From NCBI RefSeq assembly GCF_905397395.1, contig NZ_CAJPVH010000025.1:1-64000 (forward strand): DNA of 64,000 nt, in the 5' to 3' direction. The stretch's first letter is position 1. Each line of letters begins with the position of its first letter. The stretch comes from Cupriavidus campinensis (lineage in GTDB: Bacteria > Pseudomonadota > Gammaproteobacteria > Burkholderiales > Burkholderiaceae). Shown one piece after another: positions 1 through 8,757 of the stretch. The position numbers were made by a program, and so were the translations under genes. Below the pieces are notes generated by a model. The model was not told where the DNA came from and did no database searches. It saw only the letters and a program-made list of their open reading frames with translations.

Positions 1-221
1 TATGAAGAACTATCTACGTTTCGTCAACAGGTCAGCGAAGTTTTTTTCGCTGCAGTCAGCGCTGCAAAACTGCTCAGCCCGACCACCCATCAACCCCGCA
101 ACCCTTGTCGCTGCTGCGTTTGCAGCGCGGTTTGTGTTGCGAGGGGGCGAATATTAAGGGAGCCAGCGCAGGCTGGCAAGGGGTTTCGCAAAAGAATTTT
201 CGGGCGCAGTAGAATCGCCCC
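1..221. other. Leader region at left edge, no gene recognised
   Basis: I see no convincing gene here. The forward frame starting at base 1 is open up to the next gene, but its translation is Cys/Arg-rich and does not look like protein. A short hairpin (AGCGAA / TTCGCT, 34-51) and a T7 run at 41-47 could be a weak terminator for a gene to the left. The rest is the leader of the exonuclease gene at 222. Confidence 0.4.
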
Positions 222-1820
222 ATGACGACACCGCCAGACCTGATGACCTACGTGCCCGAACGCCTCGCGAGCCGCGACGCCGGCGCCCTCGATGCGCACT
301 CGCTCGCCACCGCCCTCGCGCGGCCGATCGTATTCGTCGACCTGGAAACCACGGGCGCCGATGCCCAGCGCGACCGCATTACCGAGATTGGCGTGGTCGA
401 AGTCGGCCCCGACGGCATCCAGGAGTGGGACACGCTGCTAGACCCGCAGGCCAGCATCCCGTCGTTCATCCAGGGCATGACCGGCATTACTGAAGCAATG
501 GTGCGCGGCAAGCCCACGTTCGAGTCGATTGCCGAGTCGCTGGCGGAGCGGCTGCAGGGGCGCCTCTTCGTGGCCCACAACGCGCGCTTCGACTACGGCT
601 TCCTGAAGAATGCGTTCCGGCGCGCCGGCATCACCTTCCGCGCCGACGTCCTTTGTACAGTGCGGCTGTCGCGCGCGCTGTTCCCGTCGGTGGAGCGCCA
701 TGGGCTGGACGCGCTGATCGCCCGCTTCGGCCTGACGCCCAAGGGGCGTCACCGCGCGCTGGCGGACGCCGAACTGCTCTGGCAGTTCTGGCAGAAGCTG
801 CATGGTCTGTATTCCGTGGATCTGGTGGAATCCGCCGTCAAGTCGCTGGTGAAGCAGGCGAGCCTGCCGGCCGGCCTGTCCGAGACCGCGCTCGACGAGG
901 TGCCCGATCGTCCCGGCGTCTATCTGTTCTATGGTGACGAGGACGCGCCGCTCTATGTCGGCAAGAGCATTCACTTGCGCCAGCGCATCAAGAGCCATTT
1001 CTCGGGCGACCATCGCCACGAGAAGGAGATGCGCCTGGCGCGGGGTGTGCGGCGCGTGGCGTGGCACGAAACCGGCGGGGAAGTCGGCGCGCTGCTGATG
1101 GAGGCGCAGCTGGTCAAGTCACTGCAGCCGCTGCACAACCAGTTGCTGCGCCAGAACAGCGAGCTGTTCTCGTGGGAAATGCCCGATGGCCTGCCCGTGC
1201 CGCGCCTGCGCTCGGACCGGCACGTGGATTTCAGCCGCCATGCCAATCTCTATGGCGCGTTCGGCAGCCGCGCCGCAGCCCAGGCCCGCCTGCGCGAACT
1301 GGCGGAGGAACACACGCTCTGCCTGACCACGCTGATGCTTGAGCCCACGCACCGGCGCGGCAATCCATGTTTCGCGCGACAGCTGCATCGCTGCGCGGGC
1401 GCCTGCACGGGCGACGAATCGCGCGCGGCGCATCGGGAACGGACGATGGCCGCCATCGCCACGCTGGCGTTGCAGCCGTGGCCGTTCGCGGGCGCGGTGG
1501 CGTGGCGGGAATTGGATCATCCGCAGCAGCCGTGGCACGTGCTGGAGAACTGGTGCTACCTCGGGTCCGTGCCGGACCTCGACGCGGCGGCGGCCCTGCT
1601 CGCCGTGCCGGCCAGGTTCGATGTCGATACCTACCAGATCCTCGCGCCGCGCCTGGATGCCCTGCGCGCCTCAGCGGTGCCGCTCGCGTCGTCCCGGCCG
1701 TTTGCGCTGACGCCGCCGGAGCCGCCGGCGCCCACGCGCACCCCCGGCCCTTCGATCAAGCGACCAGCCCGGACAACCGAACGTTCCTCGGATACGCAAA
1801 CCCTCACCCTGTTCGCCTGA
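222..1820 (+). CDS. DEDDh 3'-5' exonuclease fused to a GIY-YIG (UvrC/Cho-like) nuclease domain
   Basis: 532 aa. An N-terminal DnaQ-like exonuclease domain (about residues 35-195) shows DLETTG (D40, E42), HNARFD (D124) and H177...D182, the complete DEDDh set. A GIY-YIG endonuclease domain follows: GVY at about 232-234, YVG at 245-247, then a conserved Arg and Glu as in the UvrC N-terminus and E. coli Cho. No UvrC C-terminal nuclease or HhH region follows, so it is a stand-alone repair or processing nuclease. Domain identity is seen in the sequence. A role in nucleotide excision repair or DNA-end processing is inferred from Cho and related fusions. The neighbours give no further clue. Confidence 0.88.
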   Translation: MTTPPDLMTYVPERLASRDAGALDAHSLATALARPIVFVDLETTGADAQRDRITEIGVVEVGPDGIQEWDTLLDPQASIPSFIQGMTGITEAMVRGKPTFESIAESLAERLQGRLFVAHNARFDYGFLKNAFRRAGITFRADVLCTVRLSRALFPSVERHGLDALIARFGLTPKGRHRALADAELLWQFWQKLHGLYSVDLVESAVKSLVKQASLPAGLSETALDEVPDRPGVYLFYGDEDAPLYVGKSIHLRQRIKSHFSGDHRHEKEMRLARGVRRVAWHETGGEVGALLMEAQLVKSLQPLHNQLLRQNSELFSWEMPDGLPVPRLRSDRHVDFSRHANLYGAFGSRAAAQARLRELAEEHTLCLTTLMLEPTHRRGNPCFARQLHRCAGACTGDESRAAHRERTMAAIATLALQPWPFAGAVAWRELDHPQQPWHVLENWCYLGSVPDLDAAAALLAVPARFDVDTYQILAPRLDALRASAVPLASSRPFALTPPEPPAPTRTPGPSIKRPARTTERSSDTQTLTLFA

Positions 1821-1925
1821 TCGGGGCCGGCAAGCAATGTGCGGCGGCGCGCATTGGCGCGTTGCCACCTGGGCGCCCACTCGGCTAGTCTGCCGAGGAG
1901 GGTTCGCTACCTAGATGGAGCCGCC

Positions 1926-2339
1926 ATGCCCGCGTTGCCCCGCCTTCCTTTCGCCGCCGCCGTGCTCTGCGCGGCTGGCGTAACCATTGGCTGCACCGGC
2001 GTCGATGGCGGCGCCATGCATCGGATCTTCGCATCCTGGCAGGGCGCGCCCGTCGAGCAGGTGCAGGCCCAGTGGGGCCCGCCGCAGTCCGTGCAGAGCA
2101 CGCCGGCGGGCACCGCCTATATATGGATCGACGAATTGCCGACGGCGCACCCGCCTGGCAGCGGCCCGCGCGATGCGCAGCTTGAGCCACCCGCCACCAC
2201 GGCACGATGCCAGCGCAAGCTGCTGGCCGGCGCCAACGGCAAGGTCACCGGCGGGGAATGGAGCGGCAATGCCTGCTGCGTGCAGACACTGGTCGGCCAG
2301 TGCGCGGGACTGCCCCGCAAGGCCGAATCCGGATCGTAA
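1926..2339 (+). CDS. Small putative lipoprotein of unknown function
   Basis: 137 aa from the ATG at 1926, chosen over an upstream in-frame start because GGAG sits just upstream and the protein then begins with a signal peptide. The hydrophobic segment ends in T-I-G-C (Cys23), a plausible lipobox. The mature part contains W-x-G-x-P and a QxxWGPP-type motif followed by YIWID, as in small Burkholderiaceae lipoproteins of the SmpA/BamE-like 'hypothetical' type. It ends with a Cys-rich segment. The function is unknown. The protein is probably anchored in the outer membrane. Confidence 0.65.
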   Translation: MPALPRLPFAAAVLCAAGVTIGCTGVDGGAMHRIFASWQGAPVEQVQAQWGPPQSVQSTPAGTAYIWIDELPTAHPPGSGPRDAQLEPPATTARCQRKLLAGANGKVTGGEWSGNACCVQTLVGQCAGLPRKAESGS

Positions 2340-2347
2340 ACCCCAAC

Positions 2348-2377
2348 TTGACGCTGCGGTATAGGAAACCGTAATGT
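2348..2377 (+). promoter_or_regulatory. Candidate sigma-70 promoter of the tetR gene
   Basis: TTGACG at 2348-2353 matches the -35 consensus at 5 of 6 positions. TAATGT at 2372-2377, after an 18-bp spacer, is a weak -10. Transcription would start just before the palindrome at 2391. Confidence 0.35.
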
Positions 2378-2390
2378 GCGAACAATAGAA

Positions 2391-2412
2391 CCGAATCCGA
2401 ATTCGAATACGG
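2391..2412. promoter_or_regulatory. 22-bp imperfect palindrome, probable TetR operator
   Basis: Starting CCGAATCCGAA and ending TTCGAATACGG, this element matches its own reverse complement at 18 of 22 positions and centres on GAATTC. It lies in the leader, 8 bp before the chosen ATG of the TetR gene. That is a typical place for an autorepressor site. Confidence 0.45.
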
Positions 2413-2420
2413 AAACCGCC

Positions 2421-3101
2421 ATGCAAGCTTCCTTTCCGAGTGTGACGAATAGCAACTCGCCGTCCACTGCCTTCCCCCGCATCGACACCCCCTCGATTCT
2501 CCAGCCACCCCGCCAGCGTCGCGCCAAGGAAACCGAACAGGCCCTGCTGACCGCCGGCCGCGAGCTGCTGGCGCAGCGCGACTTCGCCGCCGTCTCGGTG
2601 GCGCAGATTGCAGCCGCCTGCCAGGTGTCCGTGGGCGCCTTCTACGGACGCTTCCGCGACAAGATGGCGTTCTTCGATGCGCTGCGCACGCTGGTGATGG
2701 AAGAGACCGACGCCTCCGTGGCGCGCTATCTGGACGAAGGGCGCTGGGGCGAGACGCCGCCGCGCCAGATCGTCGAGAAGACGATGCGCTTCCTGCTGAC
2801 CGGCTGCCACAACAACCGGGGCGTGATTCGCGCATCACTCAAGCACGCCACCACGCGCCCCGAGGAATGGCTGCCGCATCAGAAGAACGGCCAGGAAATC
2901 GTCGACCGGCTCGTGGCGCTGCTGGTGCCGCGCCTGCCCGTCCCTGCCGAGGAAGCCGAGCAGCGCGTGCGCTTTGCGATGCAGGTGGTCTTCGGCATGA
3001 TCGTCAACGCCGTGCTGAACGACCCCGGCCCGCTCACGCTTGCCGATGAACGGCTGCCCGTGGAACTCACGCGCATGGTGGCGAGCTACCTGGACCTCTG
3101 A
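2421..3101 (+). CDS. TetR/AcrR family transcriptional regulator
   Basis: 226 aa from the ATG at 2421. An upstream GTG at 2376 is in frame, but the ATG has GGAAA before it and leaves the palindrome at 2391-2412 in the leader. The TetR N-terminal HTH is clear at about residues 38-85: K-E-T-E-Q-A-L-L-T-A-G, then VSVAQIAAACQVSVGAFYGRF, read here as separate helices. The ligand domain (to about residue 225) has no recognisable specificity. No enzyme or pump gene is adjacent in the same direction except the Bug receptor at 3262, so its target is unknown beyond likely autoregulation. Confidence 0.85.
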   Translation: MQASFPSVTNSNSPSTAFPRIDTPSILQPPRQRRAKETEQALLTAGRELLAQRDFAAVSVAQIAAACQVSVGAFYGRFRDKMAFFDALRTLVMEETDASVARYLDEGRWGETPPRQIVEKTMRFLLTGCHNNRGVIRASLKHATTRPEEWLPHQKNGQEIVDRLVALLVPRLPVPAEEAEQRVRFAMQVVFGMIVNAVLNDPGPLTLADERLPVELTRMVASYLDL

Positions 3102-3131
3102 ACGCCCCCGCCCGCCGTACCGTCACCGCCT

Positions 3132-3168
3132 CGCTTCACCCCGCTTCCCCGCTTCATCCCGCTTACCC
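3132..3168. repeat. Four imperfect CGCTTnnCCC tandem units
   Basis: Four consecutive 9-10 bp units (CGCTTCACC, CGCTTCCC, CGCTTCATCC, CGCTTACCC) lie between the TetR stop and the following hairpin. It is a small slippage-prone repeat with no obvious function. Confidence 0.55.
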
Positions 3169-3199
3169 GGACGGCCCTGCCCCCAATGGGGCCCGTCCG
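3168..3199 (+). terminator. Hairpin after tetR, possible terminator
   Basis: CGGACGG (3168-3174) pairs with CCGTCCG (3193-3199), and GCCCC (3179-3183) pairs with GGGGC (3188-3192) inside it. The stem is strong but no T-run follows, so it may be a processing hairpin rather than an intrinsic terminator. Confidence 0.4.
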
Positions 3200-3261
3200 A
3201 TCTCGCCGCAACATAGCGGCGCCGCCTGTTTTCAGGCCGGATATAACGTGGAGACAACACC

Positions 3262-4260
3262 ATGAAGCATTCCATCGCGTCCCGCAGGAGACTGGCCGCG
3301 CGCGTTGCCGGCGTCATGCTCGGGCTGGTTTCACTGGCCACGCATGCGCAAGGCGACTACCCGACCAAACCGATTCGCCTGATCGTGCCGTATCCCGCTG
3401 GTGGCCTGACCGACACGTTGGCGCGCCAGGTGGCCGACGGGCTGTCCAAGCGCCTGGGCCAGACCGTCGTCGTGGAGAACAAGGGCGGCGCGGGCGGCAT
3501 CATCGGCACGGATTTCGTCGCCAAGTCCGCCCCGGACGGCTATACGCTGCTGATGACGATTCCCGGGCCGATCACGTCCAACATCGCGCTATACAAGAAG
3601 CTGCCCTACGACCCCCGCACCGACCTGCGGCCGCTTTCGGACATTGCGATGGCGCGCACCGTGCTGACGGTGAACCCGACGGTGCCCGCGAAGACCGTCA
3701 AGGAGTTGCTGACCTACGCGCAGCAGTCGCCGGGCAAGCTGCGGATGGGCTCATGGGGGCCCGGCACCTTGCCGCACACCATCCAGGCCTATATGGACAA
3801 GACCTACGGCGTGGATATCCTCCACGTGCCGTATCGCGGCGAAGGCCCGCTGGTCACCGACCTGCTCGCCGGGCAGGTCAACATGACCATCAGTTCCGTG
3901 ACCACGCTGCGGCAGTACGTCGCCACCGGCAAGCTGCGGGCACTGGCGGTGTCCGGCACCACGCGCGCCCGCGGCATGCCCGATGTGCCGACCTTCGCCG
4001 AAGCGGGCTATGGCGATGAGGCGTACAAGATCGTCGGGCCGACCACGTTGATGGCGCCCGCCAAGACGCCCGAAGCCATCGTCGAGAAGCTGGGCCGCGA
4101 GGTCGTCGCGCTGGTCAAGTCGCCCGAGTTCCAGGCGAAGATCGACGAGATGGGCGCCGAGCCCATCGGCAACACCCCGGCGGAAGCAGCGCGCGCCTAC
4201 AAGGCCTACCTGCCGGTGGCCCTGAAGCTGGCCGCCGACACCGGAGTGACGCTGGACTGA
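3262..4260 (+). CDS. Bug/TctC family tripartite tricarboxylate transporter substrate-binding protein
   Basis: 332 aa with an N-terminal signal peptide (R-R-R-L-A-A-R then a hydrophobic stretch ending THA-QG). The Bug signatures are all present: YPTKPIRLIVPYPAGG after the signal, LGQTVVVENKGGAGG at about residue 68, PDGYTLLM, and VPYRGEGP near the ligand-closing loop. These periplasmic proteins bind carboxylates or aromatic acids, and the few with known ligands feed TctAB permeases. No tctA or tctB is in the window, so this is one of the many orphan Bug receptors of Burkholderiales. The start is preceded by GTGGAG. Its ligand is unknown. Confidence 0.9.
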   Translation: MKHSIASRRRLAARVAGVMLGLVSLATHAQGDYPTKPIRLIVPYPAGGLTDTLARQVADGLSKRLGQTVVVENKGGAGGIIGTDFVAKSAPDGYTLLMTIPGPITSNIALYKKLPYDPRTDLRPLSDIAMARTVLTVNPTVPAKTVKELLTYAQQSPGKLRMGSWGPGTLPHTIQAYMDKTYGVDILHVPYRGEGPLVTDLLAGQVNMTISSVTTLRQYVATGKLRALAVSGTTRARGMPDVPTFAEAGYGDEAYKIVGPTTLMAPAKTPEAIVEKLGREVVALVKSPEFQAKIDEMGAEPIGNTPAEAARAYKAYLPVALKLAADTGVTLD

Positions 4261-4414
4261 CCCGGGCCGCCACCTCCGGGCCGCCACCCCCGCGCCGGAC
4301 AATGCAGCGCGGCGATGGCCGGTATGAATTCGGGAGCAGCTTGCTTTGCGGGCGGGGGGCAGGCTTCTAGAATCCGTCTCACGATGATTTTCCGGCGCGA
4401 GACGCCGCCTTCCC

Positions 4415-5089
4415 ATGGCAACGCTATTCCTGGTCCGTCACGGACAAGCCTCGTTCGGGGCCGCCAACTACGACTGCCTGTCTGACGTGGGCCGCCAGCA
4501 GGCGCGCTGGCTGGGCGAGTATTTCCGCGACCGGGGCGTCAGCTTCCGGCGCGTGGTGGCCGGCACGCTGGTGCGCCAGCAGGACACCGCCACCGAGATC
4601 CTCGCCGGCATGGGGGCAGCCGATACCCCTGTGGCGTCCCATCCCGGCCTCAATGAATACGACGGCGAGGCGCTGTATCGCAGCTTCACCCAGGGGGCCG
4701 ATCATCGCGCGCATCAGAACGGCGACTACCAGGACTACTGGCGCACGTTCCGCGCGGCGTTCGCGGCCTGGACGCAGGACTCGTTGACCGGCATGCCAGA
4801 GACCTGGACTGATTTCGGCGCCCGCATGCAGTCTGCGCTGGCGCATGCCACCGAGGGCGCGGCGCGCGAGGATGCGCTGCTCGTGGTCAGTTCGGGCGGC
4901 GCCATCGGCCGCGCCGTGGCCGACCTGCTTGGCGCGCCGACGCAGACCGCCATCGAACTGAACCTGCAGTTCCGCAATACCGGCTTCTGCGAACTGATTG
5001 TGGGACGCGGCACCCAGCGGTTGCTGAGCTTCAACAGCGTGCCGCACCTTGAGCACGCCGAGCGCCGCAAGGCGATCACCTTCGCCTGA
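4415..5089 (+). CDS. Histidine phosphatase (phosphoglycerate mutase-like) family protein
   Basis: 224 aa, the usual size of the family. The catalytic RHG motif is at the N-terminus (FLVRHGQASF, about residues 5-14), with LSDVGRQQA following as in PGAM-like phosphatases. The position where classical members carry the second catalytic His (V-x-H-G) reads VVSSGGAIG, so that His is replaced by Ser. This is common in a subgroup with SGG in place of HGG. The substrate cannot be told. It is a single gene facing the LysE gene. Confidence 0.8.
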   Translation: MATLFLVRHGQASFGAANYDCLSDVGRQQARWLGEYFRDRGVSFRRVVAGTLVRQQDTATEILAGMGAADTPVASHPGLNEYDGEALYRSFTQGADHRAHQNGDYQDYWRTFRAAFAAWTQDSLTGMPETWTDFGARMQSALAHATEGAAREDALLVVSSGGAIGRAVADLLGAPTQTAIELNLQFRNTGFCELIVGRGTQRLLSFNSVPHLEHAERRKAITFA

Positions 5090-5113
5090 GACGCCCGCTT
5101 CAGGCTACCCGCC

Positions 5114-5740
5114 TCAGCGCTGCGACAGCGCGAGGCGCCCCGCCAGCGCGAGGAACACCGTGCCGGCGAACCAGTTCATCGCCCGCTGCACGCGGGCCGA
5201 GCGCATCAGCACCCGGCCGAACACGCCCGAGAACCACGCAATCGCGCCAAAGACCAGCAGCGTGGCGAGGATGAACACGAAGCCGAACACCATCAACTGC
5301 AGCGCGACGTGCCCGCGCTCGGCCACCACGAACTGCGGCAGGAAGGCCAGGAAGAAGATCACCACCTTGGGATTGGTGAGATTCATCACCACACCACGCC
5401 AGTACATGCGGCGGGGCGGATGCCCATCGGCATGTTGCGGTGCCATCTCCCCCACCGGCGCGCGAAACGCCTGCCACGCCAGCCAGACCAGATAGAGCGC
5501 CCCGGCGATCTTGAGGACCGTAAAGGCCAACGCCGACGCCGCCAGCAGCGCGGCCAGCCCCACCGCCACCACCGCCGTGTGCACGAGCAGTCCGGTGCAG
5601 AGACCGAGCACCACGGTCAGCCCGGCGCGCGTGCCGTGCATGGCCGACTGGAGCAGCACAAAGATATTGTCAGGGCCGGGCGCAAGGCTCAGCAGAACGG
5701 CAATCCCGAGGAAAGTCAGCAGGGTGTCGATCGAAGGCAT
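5114..5740 (-). CDS. LysE family amino-acid exporter
   Basis: 208 aa from the ATG at 5740, which has GGAGCG upstream. Earlier in-frame starts would add 26 non-membrane residues. Family hallmarks are the N-terminal SLAPGPDNIFVLLQSAMHGTR segment (read in two parts), about six hydrophobic segments, and NLTNPKVVIFFLAFLPQF in the third membrane region. LysE/RhtB proteins export amino acids or homoserine lactone-like compounds across the inner membrane by proton exchange. The specific cargo is not visible. No LysG-like regulator is adjacent. Confidence 0.88.
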   Translation of the reverse strand: MPSIDTLLTFLGIAVLLSLAPGPDNIFVLLQSAMHGTRAGLTVVLGLCTGLLVHTAVVAVGLAALLAASALAFTVLKIAGALYLVWLAWQAFRAPVGEMAPQHADGHPPRRMYWRGVVMNLTNPKVVIFFLAFLPQFVVAERGHVALQLMVFGFVFILATLLVFGAIAWFSGVFGRVLMRSARVQRAMNWFAGTVFLALAGRLALSQR

Positions 5741-5856
5741 CGGTGCGCTCCGTACGTTGAGAGCGTCATGGTAGCGGAACGCCGCGCAGCGCGTTGCCCC
5801 CGGCGTGCCGCTGACCATCGATCTACATCCTCGATCAATTCATCCAAACAATCAAT

Positions 5857-5885
5857 TTATCAGCTTAATCGGTCACTCCTACACT
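5857..5885 (+). promoter_or_regulatory. Candidate promoter of the lipoprotein hydrolase gene
   Basis: TTATCA (5857-5862) and TACACT (5880-5885) are separated by 17 bp and each match the sigma-70 consensus at 4 of 6 positions. The surrounding 5821-5880 segment is strikingly AT-rich compared with its neighbours. Confidence 0.35.
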
Positions 5886-5990
5886 GCTCTCACTTCGACA
5901 GCGGTGCGCACGAACGGGCGGCGACCGCGCGCGGCAATCCTCACGGGCTGCCACGCAAGCAATTCCCGAACGACAACGAGGAGACAGACG

Positions 5991-8159
5991 ATGCAAGCAC
6001 GTGCACCGATGCGGCACGCGGTGGCGCTCGCCCTGACGGGCGCCATGGCCATGTTGACGGCCTGTGGTGGCAGCGACGACAACAACGGCGGCGGGAACAG
6101 TGGCGGCGGTGGCGCTGGCACGCCCCAGACGCATGCGCCCACGCAGACGCTCAAGATCACCGGCACACAGGACTTCGCGGGCAGCTACGGCAGCGTGGGG
6201 CAGTACGAGCAGTTGACGGGCACCATCAGCGGCGAGGTCGATCCGAAGGACCCCAGGAACGCCATCATCCAGGACCTGGCGCTGGCGCCCGTCAACGCAA
6301 ACGGCATGGTCGAGTACTCGGCCGACTTCGTCATGCTCAAGCCCAAGGACATGAGCAAGGCCAGCGGCGTGCTGCGCTACGACGCGCCCAATCGCGGCAA
6401 TATCCTGACCATGGTCAACCCCACCGCGAGCCCGAGCGACGCGGTCTACCTGGAGCGCGGCTACGTGCTGCTGTACTCGGCCTGGCAGGGCGATGTGCCG
6501 AAGTCCAGCCCGGCGCGGCTGACCGTGACGGTGCCGGTGGCGAAGAATGCCGATGGCACCTCGATCACGGGCACCTATCGGACCGAACTGGTGCCAGGCG
6601 CGGCCGCGCCGGCGATGACCCTGCCCGGCGGCGTGTTCAACGGCACCATGATCCCCTACGCGCCGGCCAGCCTCGACAACACCCAGCCCGGCTACTCGCT
6701 CACGCGGCGCGTCAACGAGACCGATGCGCGCGTGGCGATTCCCGCCAGCGACTGGAAATTCGCCACCTGCGACGCCGGCGCCAACGCCTTCCCCGGCACG
6801 CCCGACCCGGCCAGCATCTGCCTGCGCGGCGGCTTCGATCCGAAGTATCTCTACGAACTCGTGTACGTGGCGAAGGACCCGAAGGTGATGGGCGTGGGCC
6901 TGGCCGCGCTGCGGGACACCGTGAGCTTCTTCCGCAGCAAGGCCGCGGACAGTGCCGGCACGCCCAATCCGGTGGCGGGCCGCATCACTCACGCGCTGGG
7001 CCAGGGGACGTCGCAGTCCGGCAATGCGATGAAGACGTTCCTGCACCTGGGCTTCAACCAGGCGCTGGACGGCTCGAAGGTGTTCGACGGCATCTACGCC
7101 CACGTGGCGGCACGCCAGACCAATATCAATACGCGCTTTGCCGTGCCCGGCGGCGGGGGCGGCTTGCGCACCGACCACACGGCATTCGGCCAGACCGCAC
7201 CGCGCGGCCTCGACAAGGACTACGTGGACGACATCTCTGGCACCAAGGGCGGTGTGATGGCGCGCTGCTCGGCGTCCAACACCTGCCCGAAGTTCTTCCT
7301 CGGCCTGTCCGGCACCGAGTTCTGGCAATTGCAGGGCTCCCCGGTGCTGACCGACGCCAACGGCTTCGCCGACCTGAAGCAGCCGGACAACGCCCGCATC
7401 TATTACTACGCGGGCGCCCAGCACGGCGGGGCAGGTGGCACGGCCAGCATCAGCTTCGCGCCGACGCGCAACGTCTACCCGGCGGGCACGGTGATCCAGC
7501 ATAACGATACGTTCCGCGCGCTGTTCATCGACCTCGAAGACTGGGTCGTGCGCGGCACCACCCCGCCGGCGAGCCAGGTGCCGGCACTGGCCGATGGTTC
7601 GCTGGTACGCCCGGCCGACGTGGCCTTCCCCGCCATGAAGGGCGTGACGTGGGCCGTGAGCGGCGTGCAAACGGCGGTGCCTGACTTCCAGTACCTGGCG
7701 CGCTACAACCGCTATCCGTTGCTCGATTTCGGCCCGCAGTACCGGCGCGAGGACGAGTCCGGCATTGCCACGATGCTGCCGCCTGCTTACCTGAACCGCG
7801 ACTACGCGATCCTGGTGCCGCAGGTGGACGCCTCCACGGGTATCCCGAAGGCCGGCATCCACAGCGTGGAGGCGCGCGCGCCGCTCGGCACCAGCGTGGA
7901 GTTCAACTATGTCGCCACGCCCGGTATCGTGGATCTGTCGAACCTGACGGGCTCATTCCTCCCGTTCCACAAGACCGAGGCGGCGCGTGTCTCGGCCGGC
8001 GACGGACGGCCCTCGCTCGAATCGCTGTATACAAACCAGGCCGGTTACGTGGCCGCGGTGACGGCGGCCGCCAACGACCTCGTGGCGCAACGCTTCCTGC
8101 TGCAGCGCGATGCCGATGCGATCATCGCGCGGGCGGTGGCCCAGCCGGTCCTGCCCTGA
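5991..8159 (+). CDS. Large exported alpha/beta-hydrolase-domain lipoprotein
   Basis: 722 aa from the ATG at 5991, which has AACGAGGAG upstream. The long in-frame extension before it lacks coding character. The signal peptide ends in L-T-A-C (Cys25), followed by a Gly/Ser/Asn linker, so it is probably a lipoprotein. The catalytic region shows GQGTSQSGN (nucleophile Ser about 341) and a late YYAGAQHGG segment as a candidate for the His. This layout fits the 'alpha/beta hydrolase domain-containing' family (Abhydrolase_10 type). It presumably hydrolyses an ester or polymer at the cell surface. The substrate is unknown. The gene stands alone and ends at a strong bidirectional terminator. Confidence 0.75.
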   Translation: MQARAPMRHAVALALTGAMAMLTACGGSDDNNGGGNSGGGGAGTPQTHAPTQTLKITGTQDFAGSYGSVGQYEQLTGTISGEVDPKDPRNAIIQDLALAPVNANGMVEYSADFVMLKPKDMSKASGVLRYDAPNRGNILTMVNPTASPSDAVYLERGYVLLYSAWQGDVPKSSPARLTVTVPVAKNADGTSITGTYRTELVPGAAAPAMTLPGGVFNGTMIPYAPASLDNTQPGYSLTRRVNETDARVAIPASDWKFATCDAGANAFPGTPDPASICLRGGFDPKYLYELVYVAKDPKVMGVGLAALRDTVSFFRSKAADSAGTPNPVAGRITHALGQGTSQSGNAMKTFLHLGFNQALDGSKVFDGIYAHVAARQTNINTRFAVPGGGGGLRTDHTAFGQTAPRGLDKDYVDDISGTKGGVMARCSASNTCPKFFLGLSGTEFWQLQGSPVLTDANGFADLKQPDNARIYYYAGAQHGGAGGTASISFAPTRNVYPAGTVIQHNDTFRALFIDLEDWVVRGTTPPASQVPALADGSLVRPADVAFPAMKGVTWAVSGVQTAVPDFQYLARYNRYPLLDFGPQYRREDESGIATMLPPAYLNRDYAILVPQVDASTGIPKAGIHSVEARAPLGTSVEFNYVATPGIVDLSNLTGSFLPFHKTEAARVSAGDGRPSLESLYTNQAGYVAAVTAAANDLVAQRFLLQRDADAIIARAVAQPVLP

Positions 8160-8181
8160 CGCCAATGGAAAAAGGGAAAAA

Positions 8182-8220
8182 GGAAAAAGGCGCCGTGCGA
8201 CAGGCACGGCGCCTTTTTCC
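8182..8220. terminator. Strong bidirectional intrinsic terminator
   Basis: A 17-bp perfect stem, from GGAAAAAGGCGCCGTGC to GCACGGCGCCTTTTTCC, has the 5-nt loop GACAG. The A-run on one side and T-run on the other let it end both the hydrolase transcript (plus) and the small repeat-protein transcript (minus), which converge here. Confidence 0.92.
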
Positions 8221-8240
8221 CAGCGACCGGGCTTCGGGCA

Positions 8241-8459
8241 TCAGCCACGCGCGCCGTCCAGATACGGGTCGAAGCTGCGCGCGCCATCGGTGAAGGCGTC
8301 GTGCGTGCGGAAGCCGTAACCGTACTGGTCTGCCGGCGCGCCGGTGCGGAACTGGTAGCCGTACTGATCGGCGGGCACGGTGCCAGCCTGGGCGGCGCCG
8401 AGGGTGGCCAGCGAAACGACCAGGGAAGCGGCGATCTTGAGGGCGGTGGTCTTGGTCAT
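8241..8459 (-). CDS. Small exported DGAR-repeat protein (paralogue 1)
   Basis: 72 aa from the ATG at 8459, which starts MTKTTALK and gives a clean signal peptide ending A-A-Q-A. The mature part has two copies of P-A-D-Q-Y-G-Y-x-F-R-T, then HDAFTDGARS and FDPYLDGARG. The last two match the repeats of the 91-aa protein at 12653-12928, so the two genes are paralogues. I recognise no family with a known function. A small secreted or periplasmic repeat protein is all the sequence supports. It ends at the terminator at 8182-8220. Confidence 0.75.
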   Translation of the reverse strand: MTKTTALKIAASLVVSLATLGAAQAGTVPADQYGYQFRTGAPADQYGYGFRTHDAFTDGARSFDPYLDGARG

Positions 8460-8757
8460 GATTTCTCTCCGATATGTCATTAAGTGAATTTGAATGTCTT
8501 CTGGTCGGCCGCCACATCGTCTTGCCTTGTCTTTGGCCTGTGTGCGCCGTCCATGGGTTGAATATTAGGCTTCCAAAGTGATTGATACGGAGACGAAGTT
8601 CCAATTACTTATTCAGTTTTTTTGAATTTTCGTCGATACCCGCTATACCGGCGCCATCACGCGCCATCACGCACCGGCGCGGGCGATGCGCTACAGTGGC
8701 GCGATCCTGTCTTTTCGCCCCACACGCGGCTGAGGCCCCTGCCGCTGCGCCCCTTTC

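Noticed and set aside
90-299. Small minus ORF at the left edge
   Set aside because: Overlaps the exonuclease start and lacks coding features.
5865-7862. Long minus-strand ORF opposite the lipoprotein hydrolase
   Set aside because: Its translation is His/Arg/Gly-rich with no domain and is the shadow of a GC-rich gene. The plus strand has signal peptide, lipobox and catalytic motif.
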